From CAZQQN01 sp964549595 (lineage in GTDB: Bacteria; Bacteroidota; Bacteroidia; CAILMK01; CAYYUA01), in contig CAZJWK010000141.1 of NCBI GenBank assembly GCA_964549595.1, forward strand, positions 1 to 5,908: a stretch of 5,908 bases of DNA, written 5' to 3'. The first letter of the stretch is position 1. Each line of letters begins with the position of its first letter. Below the pieces are notes generated by a model. That model worked only from the letters and a program-made list of their open reading frames with translations. It had not been told where the DNA came from and did no database searches. Positions 1 through 5,908 of the stretch are shown here, one piece after another. The position numbers and the translations under genes were made by a program.

Positions 1-1190
1 ATAAGCGCAATAGTTAACTCATAATTCCTGCTACTTTTGATGTCAATGATTTGATCTTTCTTTGCTAATAAAGCATTCTTTTTATCAACTTCGTGAAGTA
101 CCCTTAATTGAGCAGTTTTTTGCTTTAACCGGGCATGTCTTATAGAATCTTTCCTTTCCGAATACCGCTTTTTTAGTTTTTGATGCGCTTCCATTCTGCC
201 CTGCTTAGCTAATAGTGTCATTTTTTGAAGGTAAAAATTTTGCAAAACCCCGTATTTCGCCATGGTTTGTTGCTGATCCTGAACTTGGCTTACAAGGGTT
301 TGAGCCTTGGCCAGTTTCCCTAACAACAATAAATTATTGATCCTTATTAATTTTTCTTCAACATCCAGAGAAGGGTTGGGATGTTTTTTTAAGTAGATTT
401 TTAAGGAATCAAGCATTTTCAAGGCAATGTTATAACGGCCAGAGTACTGGTACTCCAAAGCCAAATTCTTATAAATTTCAGCTATACCATAATAGTAATC
501 AACCTTATCAAAAATAGCTAATGCTTCCTTATAATATTTTATCGCTTTTTTATGGTTATTTTGCTCTGTTTGGTTATAACCCAGGTTTTGGTAGGAATAC
601 CCAATGCTCAAAGTATCATTGTACTGACGAAGTATGGGCAAGGATATTCGAATTAAGCTATCACATGCAGCATAATTGCCAAGTTTGGTTTCCAGTGATG
701 CCAAATTCATCAAAGTATTAGCTACTGTTAGGGAATCTCCAAGATAGCGTTTAAATGTCAAGGACTTGGTGTAGTAATAATAGGCTGAATCGTATTGTTC
801 AATACTTTCATAATTAGCGGCCAGGTTATTCCAACATTCAGCCAAAAATTGCGTATCAGTCCGGGCATAAGGCGTTTTTAGTGATTGATGATAATAATAA
901 TTGGATAATCGGTATTGTTCTTTGTTATAACAAACAATTCCCCGTAGCAAATAGGCCTTTGACCTAAGTGTGTCCCCTTCCTTGACAGCTTTCATCTGCA
1001 ATAATTGTTCACTTATTGAATCGGCCTTCTCAATATCGCTACCCACCAAGCCTATTGCTTGCTTAATTTTCTCAGATGGGTTATTGGTATCCCCTGATGC
1101 CCCTTTAAATACCAATAAAAATACTAACAAAAAACTACTTATTGTAATAAGATTAATAAACTTAAAAAGAATTCTGACCATGGGGATCAT
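1..1190 (-). CDS. TPR-repeat protein with signal/anchor segment and coiled coil, C-terminus cut by window edge
   Basis: The minus strand reads open from ATG at 1190 to the window edge, giving 396 codons with no stop. An in-frame TAA lies at 1194-1196, so 1190 is the first possible ATG; another ATG follows three codons later. Residues 9-28 are strongly hydrophobic (FKFINLITISSFLLVFLLVF), a signal peptide or membrane anchor. Tetratricopeptide-like helix pairs lie at about 79-106, 114-147 (AECWNNLAANYESIEQYDSA), 155-188, 195-228 (QNLGYNQTEQNNHKKAIKYY) and 235-268, with weaker ones to 345. Residues 338-390 are Lys/Gln/Leu-rich and predicted coiled coil. In Bacteroidota this layout normally continues into a transmembrane helix and then a histidine kinase or a LuxR/AraC-type DNA-binding domain. 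That output part lies outside the window, so the function (periplasmic TPR sensing feeding a signalling domain) is inferred. No partner gene is visible. TPR assignment is confident; the regulator type is not. Confidence 0.88.
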   Translation of the reverse strand, partial: MIPMVRILFKFINLITISSFLLVFLLVFKGASGDTNNPSEKIKQAIGLVGSDIEKADSISEQLLQMKAVKEGDTLRSKAYLLRGIVCYNKEQYRLSNYYYHQSLKTPYARTDTQFLAECWNNLAANYESIEQYDSAYYYYTKSLTFKRYLGDSLTVANTLMNLASLETKLGNYAACDSLIRISLPILRQYNDTLSIGYSYQNLGYNQTEQNNHKKAIKYYKEALAIFDKVDYYYGIAEIYKNLALEYQYSGRYNIALKMLDSLKIYLKKHPNPSLDVEEKLIRINNLLLLGKLAKAQTLVSQVQDQQQTMAKYGVLQNFYLQKMTLLAKQGRMEAHQKLKKRYSERKDSIRHARLKQKTAQLRVLHEVDKKNALLAKKDQIIDIKSSRNYELTIAL

Positions 1191-1513
1191 AGATTAAAAG
1201 TTTGACATTGAATTATTAAAATTTCCCTAATAAGTTTAAATCTCCATTTGACATTTGACCACAGCCACAAATCTATGGTTAATTCACAGGAAGATTCTCA
1301 AGTCAAATCAAGAAATGACACTTTGTAAAGTTTTTCAATCGCTTCCCTTTTAATTTGGTTTTAATCATTCATACACGTGAATAGTGGTCCCAAGTGCAAA
1401 ATAATATATACTCATGTTCCCCGCAATATTCGCTTTAAGAGGCGTATTTTCAGGTCAGGATTAATTCAAATAAAACCTTTCAAGAGTTAGAAATCCTCTA
1501 CAGATTTGCATAA

Positions 1514-1754
1514 GTCATTCAAAAAGTAGCTATTTTTCTTCTACCGGCCTGTTGTAGTTCTAAAAAATCGGAGAATTAACATTAATAGCTAAGCTTCTGA
1601 AAAAGTAAAATTACAGGATTGTAAAAACGTATCGGATGAAATCAGCTCTTTAAACAACGAAGCAAATTTTTTAACACCAGAAATGGTCAGCGATAATTTT
1701 GTACCTTATGATATCAAATATTTCAGCATCAGGCTTCTCCTGACAAGGTTTTAC
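1514..1754 (+). pseudogene. Possible decayed lipoprotein gene fragment
   Basis: From 1514 the plus strand reads VIQKVAIFLLPACCSSKKSEN and then stops. A short hydrophobic stretch ending LPAC followed by C-S-S-K-K resembles a lipoprotein signal with a lipobox and the Ser-rich linker typical of Bacteroidota. A one-base shift within the A run at 1562-1567 joins it to another frame. That frame has one stop (TAA, 1590-1592) and then reads open for 54 codons from 1593 to 1754, starting ASEKVKLQDCKNVSDEISSL and continuing through NFVPYDIKYF. No ATG fits at the front: an in-frame TAA is at 1511-1513 and the first codon is GTC. This could be a gene broken by one frameshift and one nonsense change, or a chance reading in AT-rich DNA. 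I recognise no family in the second part. Low confidence. Confidence 0.2.
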
Positions 1755-2000
1755 TAAAAAATGAGGGCTAAATTATCAGAAGCTTTTGTGTTTGCTGCTT
1801 CCAGAGACCAGTTTTCTTTAATTTCTTTGGTAGCCTTTCAGTCTTATAAAACTTTCTATATTAATATTTGCGAATTTTTTATGTAATTAATTATTTTTTA
1901 CATACAATACGTCAATTAAGAGAAGTAAAACTAATAAGATACCCAAGGACAGGGAAAGCGGGAAGTTTGGACTACTTTAATTCGCTAATATTGGATCCTT

Positions 2001-2165
2001 TTATTCCGGTAAAGTATTCTTTTTGTACACCTTGGGCAAAAGCTTTAACCCAGCATATATTTGCTTTAAACGAGTTTTTTGCGAGTAATCATCCTGCCGT
2101 TTTCGACAGGATCCTCTTATCCGCTGAAATTGTTTCATATTACCTTTCAATGCTTGCCAATTCAT
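2001..2165 (-). pseudogene. Possible decayed CsbD/YjbJ-family stress protein remnant
   Basis: From ATG at 2165 the minus strand begins MNWQALKGNMKQFQ, which closely resembles the start of CsbD/YjbJ-family small stress proteins (typical form MNWDQIKGNWKQFKGK, from memory). After about 14 residues the frame becomes cysteine- and arginine-rich and unlike the family. Pieces with a family flavour then appear in different frames: KQFSG in one, a DDY segment in the original and GVQKEY in another. This pattern is what several small indels would leave. A 9-bp hairpin at 2091-2112 with one mismatch lies inside. Directly upstream (2164-2203) is the terminator of the large gene, so no promoter or ribosome site is obvious. 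Intact CsbD proteins are about 60-70 residues, matching the space available. A chance match of a short N-terminus is the alternative. Confidence 0.3.
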
Positions 2166-2203
2166 AAAGAAAAGGGTTCGGGTAAGCCTTAATACCCAAA
2201 CCC
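2164..2203 (-). terminator. Rho-independent terminator of the T9SS surface-protein gene
   Basis: Arms 2193-2203 and 2174-2184 pair as an 11-position stem around an 8-base loop (2185-2192). On the minus-strand RNA the arms are GGGUUUGGGUA and UACCCGAACCC. All positions pair, with a single G-U wobble at 2198/2179, and a TTTTCTTT tract follows at once (2173-2166). On the plus strand the same position would be a C-A mismatch and no T tract follows. The wobble and the T tract therefore both point to minus-strand function. It begins about 22 bases after the TAA (2226-2228) of the 997-codon gene and so should end that transcript. Confidence 0.85.
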
Positions 2204-2225
2204 CCACACCCATTATGATAAATGC

Positions 2226-5219
2226 TTAATCCACCTTCATAAACCTTTGCTGAACTTTCATTTGGTCATTTTTTAGGATCAGGATGTATTGGCCGTTTTT
2301 TAATTGCTTAACCGGCAAGTTATTGATGTTTTCCCCCTTGCTAAGGCTTGCCTGGTCCCGGTAAATTTCCTGTCCGTAAATGTTTCTAATGATCACTTGT
2401 GCCTCCGATTGATTGTCTGCCTTTACTTCAAAAGTGAGTTTATATGAGACAGGATTGGGATAAACGTTAACTGAAGCGGTAAACGCTTCATCAGCCCTAA
2501 CGCTTCTGATATCGGAGTATTCATGGCTACCGTCAAAATTTACCTGCTTTAGCCGGTAGTAGTGGGTTCGGCCTTTGAAAAACTCCGGGTCTACAAAACT
2601 GTACCGGTGTTTTTCGGTGGTTGTGCCATGGCCTTTTACTCGGCCTATGCTTATCCAATCATCATTGACCCGCTTTTGGACGATAAATTGGCTGTTATTG
2701 GTTTCGGAGGCAGTTGTCCACTTAAGGTTTACATAATCGCCTGCTGCTTTTGCCCGGAAATTTAGTAATTCAACGGGTAGTGGATTACTACTTGAAGAGC
2801 CGGAACCAAAAGTAAAGGGGCTAAAGCTACTGACCCCGGTTACCGTGATGCTACCAGAACCTGAGGTACTGCTACCGCTATTGGTACTACCACCCTCATC
2901 TTCCCATTGACTGTTACCGCTTTTCCAATGGGCAACGGTTAAATCAGACTTGTCATCAATTTCTGACGCATTGCCGTCTTCCCAATAAAGGGTTACGTCA
3001 ACACTTGAGCTGCCATTTGTTCGGTCTAAGGTCCAGTATTCTTTAGTGCTGACATTGTTAAGGTTAGATCCGGTTGAATAGGTACCATACCCACTGTTAT
3101 CATAGGATGCCTCAAAAGCATCCGAAGTATTCGAAGGGGCTGATATCTCCAGTCGAGCCCAGGTGCTGCCGTCTCCTATGGGAAAAGTAAAGGCATCATC
3201 CCCTTTTTTCTTGACGGTACCATCCACATATTCGGAGCTCGTTCCACCGCTTGGACTCACGGTTGCATTATCAATTATTATTAGCTCGTTGTTATTGAAA
3301 GGGTGAGTTCCATTATCGGATACCCTTAATATACCGTTCGTTAAGGTTAAAGTATTTTCTACTTCTACTGTTGTTTCCATATTAATATTGTTGGTGTTAT
3401 CAATTTCCAGATCATCCACAATTATTCTACTACTACCTTTTATGGCGTGATTCGCTGAACTACTACTTAACTTCAGCTTACCGTTCCCAATATCGCTGGA
3501 ACCGTAATTTTGAATATCCTCTTCTACGGTTAGAGTGTTCCCACTACTAATTGTCAGGCTTTCTCCATGGTTAACAGTGACAGATTTTACTGTTTGATTG
3601 CTTGAAATTGAAGGGCTATTCGATACATCTTTAATAATGGCTATATCACCACTACCGGGAACTGAACTTTGGTTCCAGTTTCCGGAATTATTCCAGCTAC
3701 TTCCTGATGAGCCCGTCCATTCGTAAGGAGTAGAGCCATTCCTTTCATAACTACCTATGTCAGGAGTGGAATTGTGACCGTAACCCCTTTGGTCCGTTGA
3801 AGGAACCGATATATCCCCATTATCTGTCTTATTGCCGGCATCTACAGCCACACTTCCTGACTTTAATTTTAATGTTTGAGTACCTTTAGCAGTGCTGTTA
3901 TTAGCTAAGGAAGTAGCAACATTTAAGCTTGATTGATTGCCGGTTTTGTTGCCTGTAGCACTAAATGTATAACTGTTACTGGTGTATTCTACAATATTAT
4001 AGCCATTATCATGTACGGTTCCACTACTTTTATAAAAGTCTCCTTTATTGTTATTGGCAAGGATGGTGTTTTGGATATACAGGTCATCCCCGTTAAAATA
4101 CAATCCCTCTCTTTCATTTTTATAAGTGCTGGAAGTAACGCTGTTTTCAGCAACGGTAACATTGGTAACATGATATGTACCGGTACTCAAGTATATTCCA
4201 CCCCCAAAATACTTTGTTTCGTTATTGTAAATGGTACAATTGGTAATGGTAGCACCTCGATCAGCACTGTTATTGACCCAATAGATACCACCTCCTGCAT
4301 ACTCGGAGGAATTATTGTTAATAGTAGAATTGGTAATAATGAGGTCTTGATCATAATTTGAACTACATCCTATTGCTCCTCCTGCATCTTCATGGTTATC
4401 ATTGTTTTTAAATGTGGTGTTGTCTATCCTTGCGTTAGCTTCTATAAAAAAAGCTCCAGCTCCAACACCATTACTTGAACCGGAAGGAACGCTGTTTTGC
4501 TTAAAAGTAGAATTCTTTATTATTACATCGCCATCCCTGGCATATAAACCACCGCCAAATTTAGCTTTGTTGCTCTCAAATGTAGAGTTGATGACTTCCA
4601 ACTTTTTCTCGCCTCCGTAGGCATAAAAATATATACCTCCACCGTTATTAGAAGTGGCTCTTCCATCTTTAATGGTACAATTGACTAATTTTAAGGAGTA
4701 AAAAAAACCAGCTTGTATCGTTCCACCGGATCCGGAAACACTGCCACCCCTTATTGTCATGTTTTTCAGGGTAACTCCGGAGGAATATGAATTCAAATCA
4801 AAAGCAGGATAACTGGAGGTACTTGGATTAGTAACTTCTACCGTTACATTTGTTCCGCTACCGGCGGAATTATCCCCATTTATTGTAACATTGTCCACAT
4901 TGTTATTATCTAAAGCGCTTTGAATTGTGATGGTTTCGTTGCCCGCAGAAAGGTTAAAGTCAATGTTGTCTCCATTGCTGAGTTTACTAATTGCATCTCT
5001 TAAAGAACCGGAACCACTGTTATTGTTATTGGTAACAGTATAGGTTGTTGCATTGGATGGTTTTATGAAAACAGCAATGAATAAAAAAAAGATAATTGCT
5101 GTTTTGGCTACTATTTTAGAGTGAAAACCTCTACTTCCTTTAAAAAGGCTGAAAGCTTGAGATAATCTACTAAAAATTTGATTAAACATTCCTTTCCATT
5201 GTGTCTGAAAATAATTCAT
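2226..5219 (-). CDS. T9SS-secreted beta-helix surface protein, 997 aa
   Basis: A large exported protein, probably cell-surface attached or released through the type IX secretion system. Residues 1-57 are an unusually long signal region: a basic N-part, a hydrophobic core at about 40-52 (AIIFFLFIAVFIK) and a likely cut after SNA (57). Residues 60-390 form a right-handed parallel beta-helix; N-[ST/C]-[TIV] rungs start near 180, 211, 236, 267, 297, 327, 353 and 384, several followed by GGGIY or GGGLY as in Pmp-like repeats. Residues 380-492 match the tail common to such helices (NTILANN, AVDAGN, TDQRGYG, DIGSYE). About 499-560 has the WNNSGNW module seen in Bacteroidota adhesins, and 667-690 has the DAFTFPIGDG motif. 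Residues 814-907 are a fibronectin-like module (LPVELLNF, LKWTTASETNN). Residues 919-997 are the type A sorting domain (YPNP at 920-923, NGQYILILKN, ending FMKVD). No catalytic residues are evident, so adhesin or polysaccharide-binding roles are guesses. An in-frame TAA at 5232-5234 supports this start. Confidence 0.93.
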   Translation of the reverse strand: MNYFQTQWKGMFNQIFSRLSQAFSLFKGSRGFHSKIVAKTAIIFFLFIAVFIKPSNATTYTVTNNNNSGSGSLRDAISKLSNGDNIDFNLSAGNETITIQSALDNNNVDNVTINGDNSAGSGTNVTVEVTNPSTSSYPAFDLNSYSSGVTLKNMTIRGGSVSGSGGTIQAGFFYSLKLVNCTIKDGRATSNNGGGIYFYAYGGEKKLEVINSTFESNKAKFGGGLYARDGDVIIKNSTFKQNSVPSGSSNGVGAGAFFIEANARIDNTTFKNNDNHEDAGGAIGCSSNYDQDLIITNSTINNNSSEYAGGGIYWVNNSADRGATITNCTIYNNETKYFGGGIYLSTGTYHVTNVTVAENSVTSSTYKNEREGLYFNGDDLYIQNTILANNNKGDFYKSSGTVHDNGYNIVEYTSNSYTFSATGNKTGNQSSLNVATSLANNSTAKGTQTLKLKSGSVAVDAGNKTDNGDISVPSTDQRGYGHNSTPDIGSYERNGSTPYEWTGSSGSSWNNSGNWNQSSVPGSGDIAIIKDVSNSPSISSNQTVKSVTVNHGESLTISSGNTLTVEEDIQNYGSSDIGNGKLKLSSSSANHAIKGSSRIIVDDLEIDNTNNINMETTVEVENTLTLTNGILRVSDNGTHPFNNNELIIIDNATVSPSGGTSSEYVDGTVKKKGDDAFTFPIGDGSTWARLEISAPSNTSDAFEASYDNSGYGTYSTGSNLNNVSTKEYWTLDRTNGSSSVDVTLYWEDGNASEIDDKSDLTVAHWKSGNSQWEDEGGSTNSGSSTSGSGSITVTGVSSFSPFTFGSGSSSSNPLPVELLNFRAKAAGDYVNLKWTTASETNNSQFIVQKRVNDDWISIGRVKGHGTTTEKHRYSFVDPEFFKGRTHYYRLKQVNFDGSHEYSDIRSVRADEAFTASVNVYPNPVSYKLTFEVKADNQSEAQVIIRNIYGQEIYRDQASLSKGENINNLPVKQLKNGQYILILKNDQMKVQQRFMKVD

Positions 5220-5250
5220 AAGCTTAAAATTTTAGGTTTCAACATTGAAT

Positions 5251-5370
5251 ATGGAAAGTAAAATACCGGGGGAACAAACCTTAAAAATGATATTCACGTT
5301 TATTTTCCTGTTACCATGACCGTATGGTACTGGTCCAATATTTTACTCCTATGAGTATTTTACTTTCCAT
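5251..5370. repeat. 120-bp element bounded by 16-bp inverted repeats (MITE-like or cruciform)
   Basis: ATGGAAAGTAAAATAC at 5251-5266 is the exact reverse complement of 5355-5370. Between them lie a second hairpin (TACCAT 5312-5317 with ATGGTA 5324-5329, loop of 6) and a partial direct copy of the right arm (TATTTTACT at 5339-5347 and again at 5356-5364). The core CTTTCCATT of the right arm also recurs at 5411-5419 and at 5192-5200, inside the neighbouring gene's first codons. The size and perfect ends resemble a non-autonomous mobile element, but no target-site duplication is visible at the edges. The alternative is a regulatory or RNA structure in the leader of the surface-protein gene, whose start codon is 31 bases from the left arm. 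Confidence 0.6.
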
Positions 5371-5402
5371 TTTTTACTTCTTTAACTTGCATTTAAGTTT
5401 TA

Positions 5403-5449
5403 ATCGATTTCTTTCCATTGCTCATCGACTAAAAATCGACTTTCATCGA
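5403..5449. repeat. Helically phased ATCGA motifs
   Basis: ATCGA occurs at 5403, 5424, 5435 and 5445, with start-to-start spacings of 21, 11 and 10 bases. These are close to one or two turns of the DNA helix, so all four copies face the same side. The second and third copies extend to ATCGAC. This could be a multi-copy protein-binding array upstream of the 997-codon gene, about 180-230 bases before its start. No known regulator is recognised, and a small-number coincidence remains possible. Confidence 0.4.
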
Positions 5450-5487
5450 ATCACTCTGCAATTTTGCGGATAAGCATCTGCTTTGTG

Positions 5488-5550
5488 TTGATCAATTCAA
5501 AAAAGCTTTTGATCAAATCCAAATAGTCTTTGATCAATTCAAAAAAAGTA
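5488..5550. repeat. Three tandem 21-bp units, each starting with palindrome TTGATCAA
   Basis: TTGATCAA occurs at 5488, 5509 and 5530, exactly 21 bases apart. Each unit continues with an A-rich tract: TTCAAAAAAG in unit 1, ATCCAAATAG in unit 2 and TTCAAAAAAAG in unit 3. Units 1 and 3 are identical over their first 17 bases, while unit 2 has diverged. The degenerate TTGACAATTT at 5552 may be a fourth, decayed unit. Two-turn spacing of both the palindrome and the A tracts would give phased bending and aligned binding sites for a dimeric protein. The repeats lie about 270-330 bases upstream of the surface-protein start and outside any gene. Confidence 0.75.
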
Positions 5551-5708
5551 CTTGACAATTTCTTGAGTGGTATGTAGCTCAATGATTTATTGTAGAGCAG
5601 AAATTGAGAGATCGGTTAGGTTTTGTAAATCTTGCCGGAAGTAGCGGGATTGGAAAAAACTTACTTCAAAGACAATTTTCGTTATGGCTTTCACCTTCAT
5701 CCCTAACT

Positions 5709-5730
5709 CTTCTCCCGGCGGCGGGAGAAG
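5709..5730. repeat. GC-rich REP-like palindrome
   Basis: CTTCTCCCG and CGGGAGAAG form a perfect 9-bp stem with loop GCGG, set in otherwise AT-rich DNA. The flanks (CATCCCTAACT before, GGGGGGACC after) give the CCCTAACTC...GGAGAAGGGG look of dispersed extragenic palindromes common in many genomes, including Bacteroidota. Translated on the minus strand it yields the familiar spurious SPLLPPPGEELG peptide. It lies about 105 bases past the stop of the gene ending at 5835. No T tract follows on either strand, so it is not a classical terminator, though it may protect the 3' end of that mRNA. Confidence 0.7.
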
Positions 5731-5834
5731 GGGGGACCTATCTTGTGATGATAAATGGATTGTGAAAATTTTCATTAAGAGGTTTAGTAAATCAGGTTAA
5801 TCAAGTTTCTATGAGCTATCTTTAAGCAACTGTT

Positions 5835-5908
5835 TTATTCCACCTTCATAAACCTTTGCTGAACTTTCATATGCTCATTTTTAAGGATCAAGATGTATTG
5901 GCCGTTAC
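5835..5908 (-). CDS. C-terminal end of a second T9SS-sorted protein (partial)
   Basis: Only the last 24 codons and the TAA stop (5835-5837) lie in the window. They read NGQYILILKNEHMKVQQRF followed by MKVE. This is the end of a T9SS type A sorting domain: the NGQY-I-L-I-L-K strand, then a basic tail. It matches the end of the 997-residue neighbour at 21 of 24 residues (D-Q changed to E-H, final D to E), so both proteins should be exported by the same machinery. The gene runs in the same direction as its neighbour, 615 bases upstream of it. The rest of the protein is beyond the edge, so its passenger domain is unknown. Confidence 0.88.
   Translation of the reverse strand, partial: NGQYILILKNEHMKVQQRFMKVE

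Larger units (their letters stand above)
1191..2225. other. Gene-poor AT-rich intergenic stretch with possible gene relics
   Basis: About 1 kb separates the start of the TPR gene from the end of the large surface-protein gene. No frame on either strand holds a convincing intact gene: open stretches are short and lack family signatures. It contains a lipoprotein-like decayed reading frame (plus strand, 1514-1754), a CsbD-like remnant (minus strand, 2001-2165) and a terminator next to the large gene's stop. Three TTTGAC motifs (from 1201, 1247 and 1254) and an inverted GTCAAAT (1302-1308) sit upstream of the TPR gene and could be regulatory, but nothing proves it. From about 1760 to 2000 I see nothing recognisable. 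Confidence 0.6.
5220..5834. other. Repeat-rich intergenic region between two tandem T9SS genes
   Basis: These 615 bases hold no convincing gene. They must contain the promoter of the 997-codon gene, whose start is at 5219, and the 3' region of the next T9SS gene, whose stop is at 5835. Just ahead of the start is the palindrome TAAAATTTTA (5225-5234), giving an AT-rich leader without a Shine-Dalgarno site, as is common in Bacteroidota. Further out are a 120-bp element with inverted ends, phased ATCGA motifs, three 21-bp tandem units and a GC-rich hairpin, each listed separately. The palindrome GAAAATTTTC at 5764-5773 is the only other symmetric site noted. I found no clear terminator with a T tract for the gene ending at 5835. 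Confidence 0.75.

Noticed and set aside
521..1197. Two plus-strand frames (521-721 and 970-1197)
   Set aside because: Both are antisense to the TPR gene, which shows clear helix-repeat structure through the same DNA.
1268..1275. TAGATTTG on the minus strand as a Bacteroidota -7 promoter element for the TPR gene
   Set aside because: It fits TAnnTTTG, but the nearest TTTG for a -33 element lies 28 bases away instead of about 19-21, so the promoter is not supported.
1729..1743. TCAGG/CCTGA hairpin as a terminator
   Set aside because: The stem is only 5 bp with no T tract and no gene ending nearby.
1591..1785. 10-bp inverted repeat AAGCTTCTGA at 1591-1600 and 1776-1785
   Set aside because: A 10-base match within about 1 kb of AT-rich sequence is expected by chance. 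There are no other mobile-element marks.
1868..2167. 99-codon plus-strand frame
   Set aside because: It has no recognisable domain or ribosome site, overlaps the CsbD-like relic on the opposite strand and ends in the terminator's T-tract region.
3933..4361. 142-codon open frame on the plus strand
   Set aside because: It lies wholly antisense to the beta-helix repeats of the 997-codon gene. The Ile/Gly/Val-rich content is the complement of Asn/Thr/Ser codons.
5244..5278. TTTG (5275-5278) with TATTCAAT (5244-5251) as promoter of the 997-codon gene
   Set aside because: The -7 match is poor and the 23-base spacing is off. Not strong enough to list as a feature.
5587..5775. 62-codon minus-strand frame with SPLLPPPGEELG
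   Set aside because: The proline-rich segment is the translation of the GC-rich REP-like palindrome. The rest has no protein signature.

Overview
The window looks like a chromosomal fragment of a Bacteroidota bacterium. I infer Cytophagales or a related order, but the genus cannot be read from the sequence. The main evidence is a large secreted protein with a type IX secretion system (T9SS) C-terminal sorting domain (YPNP motif, NGQYIL segment, basic C-terminus). The AT-rich DNA, the absence of clear Shine-Dalgarno sites and a TPR/coiled-coil regulator-like protein fit the same group. All convincing genes lie on the minus strand.

Layout from left to right: (1) 1-1190, the N-terminal 396 residues of a TPR protein with a signal or anchor segment, cut by the window edge before its output domain. 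(2) 1191-2225, about 1 kb without an intact gene. It holds two weak decayed-gene candidates (a lipoprotein-like relic at 1514-1754 on the plus strand and a CsbD/YjbJ-like relic at 2001-2165 on the minus strand). It also holds a good intrinsic terminator at 2164-2203 serving the next gene. (3) 2226-5219, a 997-residue T9SS-exported surface protein: long signal peptide, right-handed beta-helix with Pmp-like GGGIY repeats, Asn/Ser-rich middle, fibronectin-like module and sorting domain. (4) 5220-5834, 615 bp without a gene but rich in repeats: a 120-bp element bounded by 16-bp inverted repeats, helically phased ATCGA motifs, three 21-bp tandem units and a GC-rich REP-like hairpin. (5) 5835-5908, the last 24 codons of a second T9SS protein whose end is nearly identical to that of the 997-residue protein.

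The two T9SS genes are tandem and in the same orientation, and their sorting domains match at DNA level up to the stop codon. This suggests a family of surface proteins sharing a recently duplicated or converted secretion module. I see no direct functional link between them and the TPR protein. I found no RNA gene, CRISPR array or transposase. The most unusual parts are the shared C-terminal cassette and the structured intergenic region 5251-5730.
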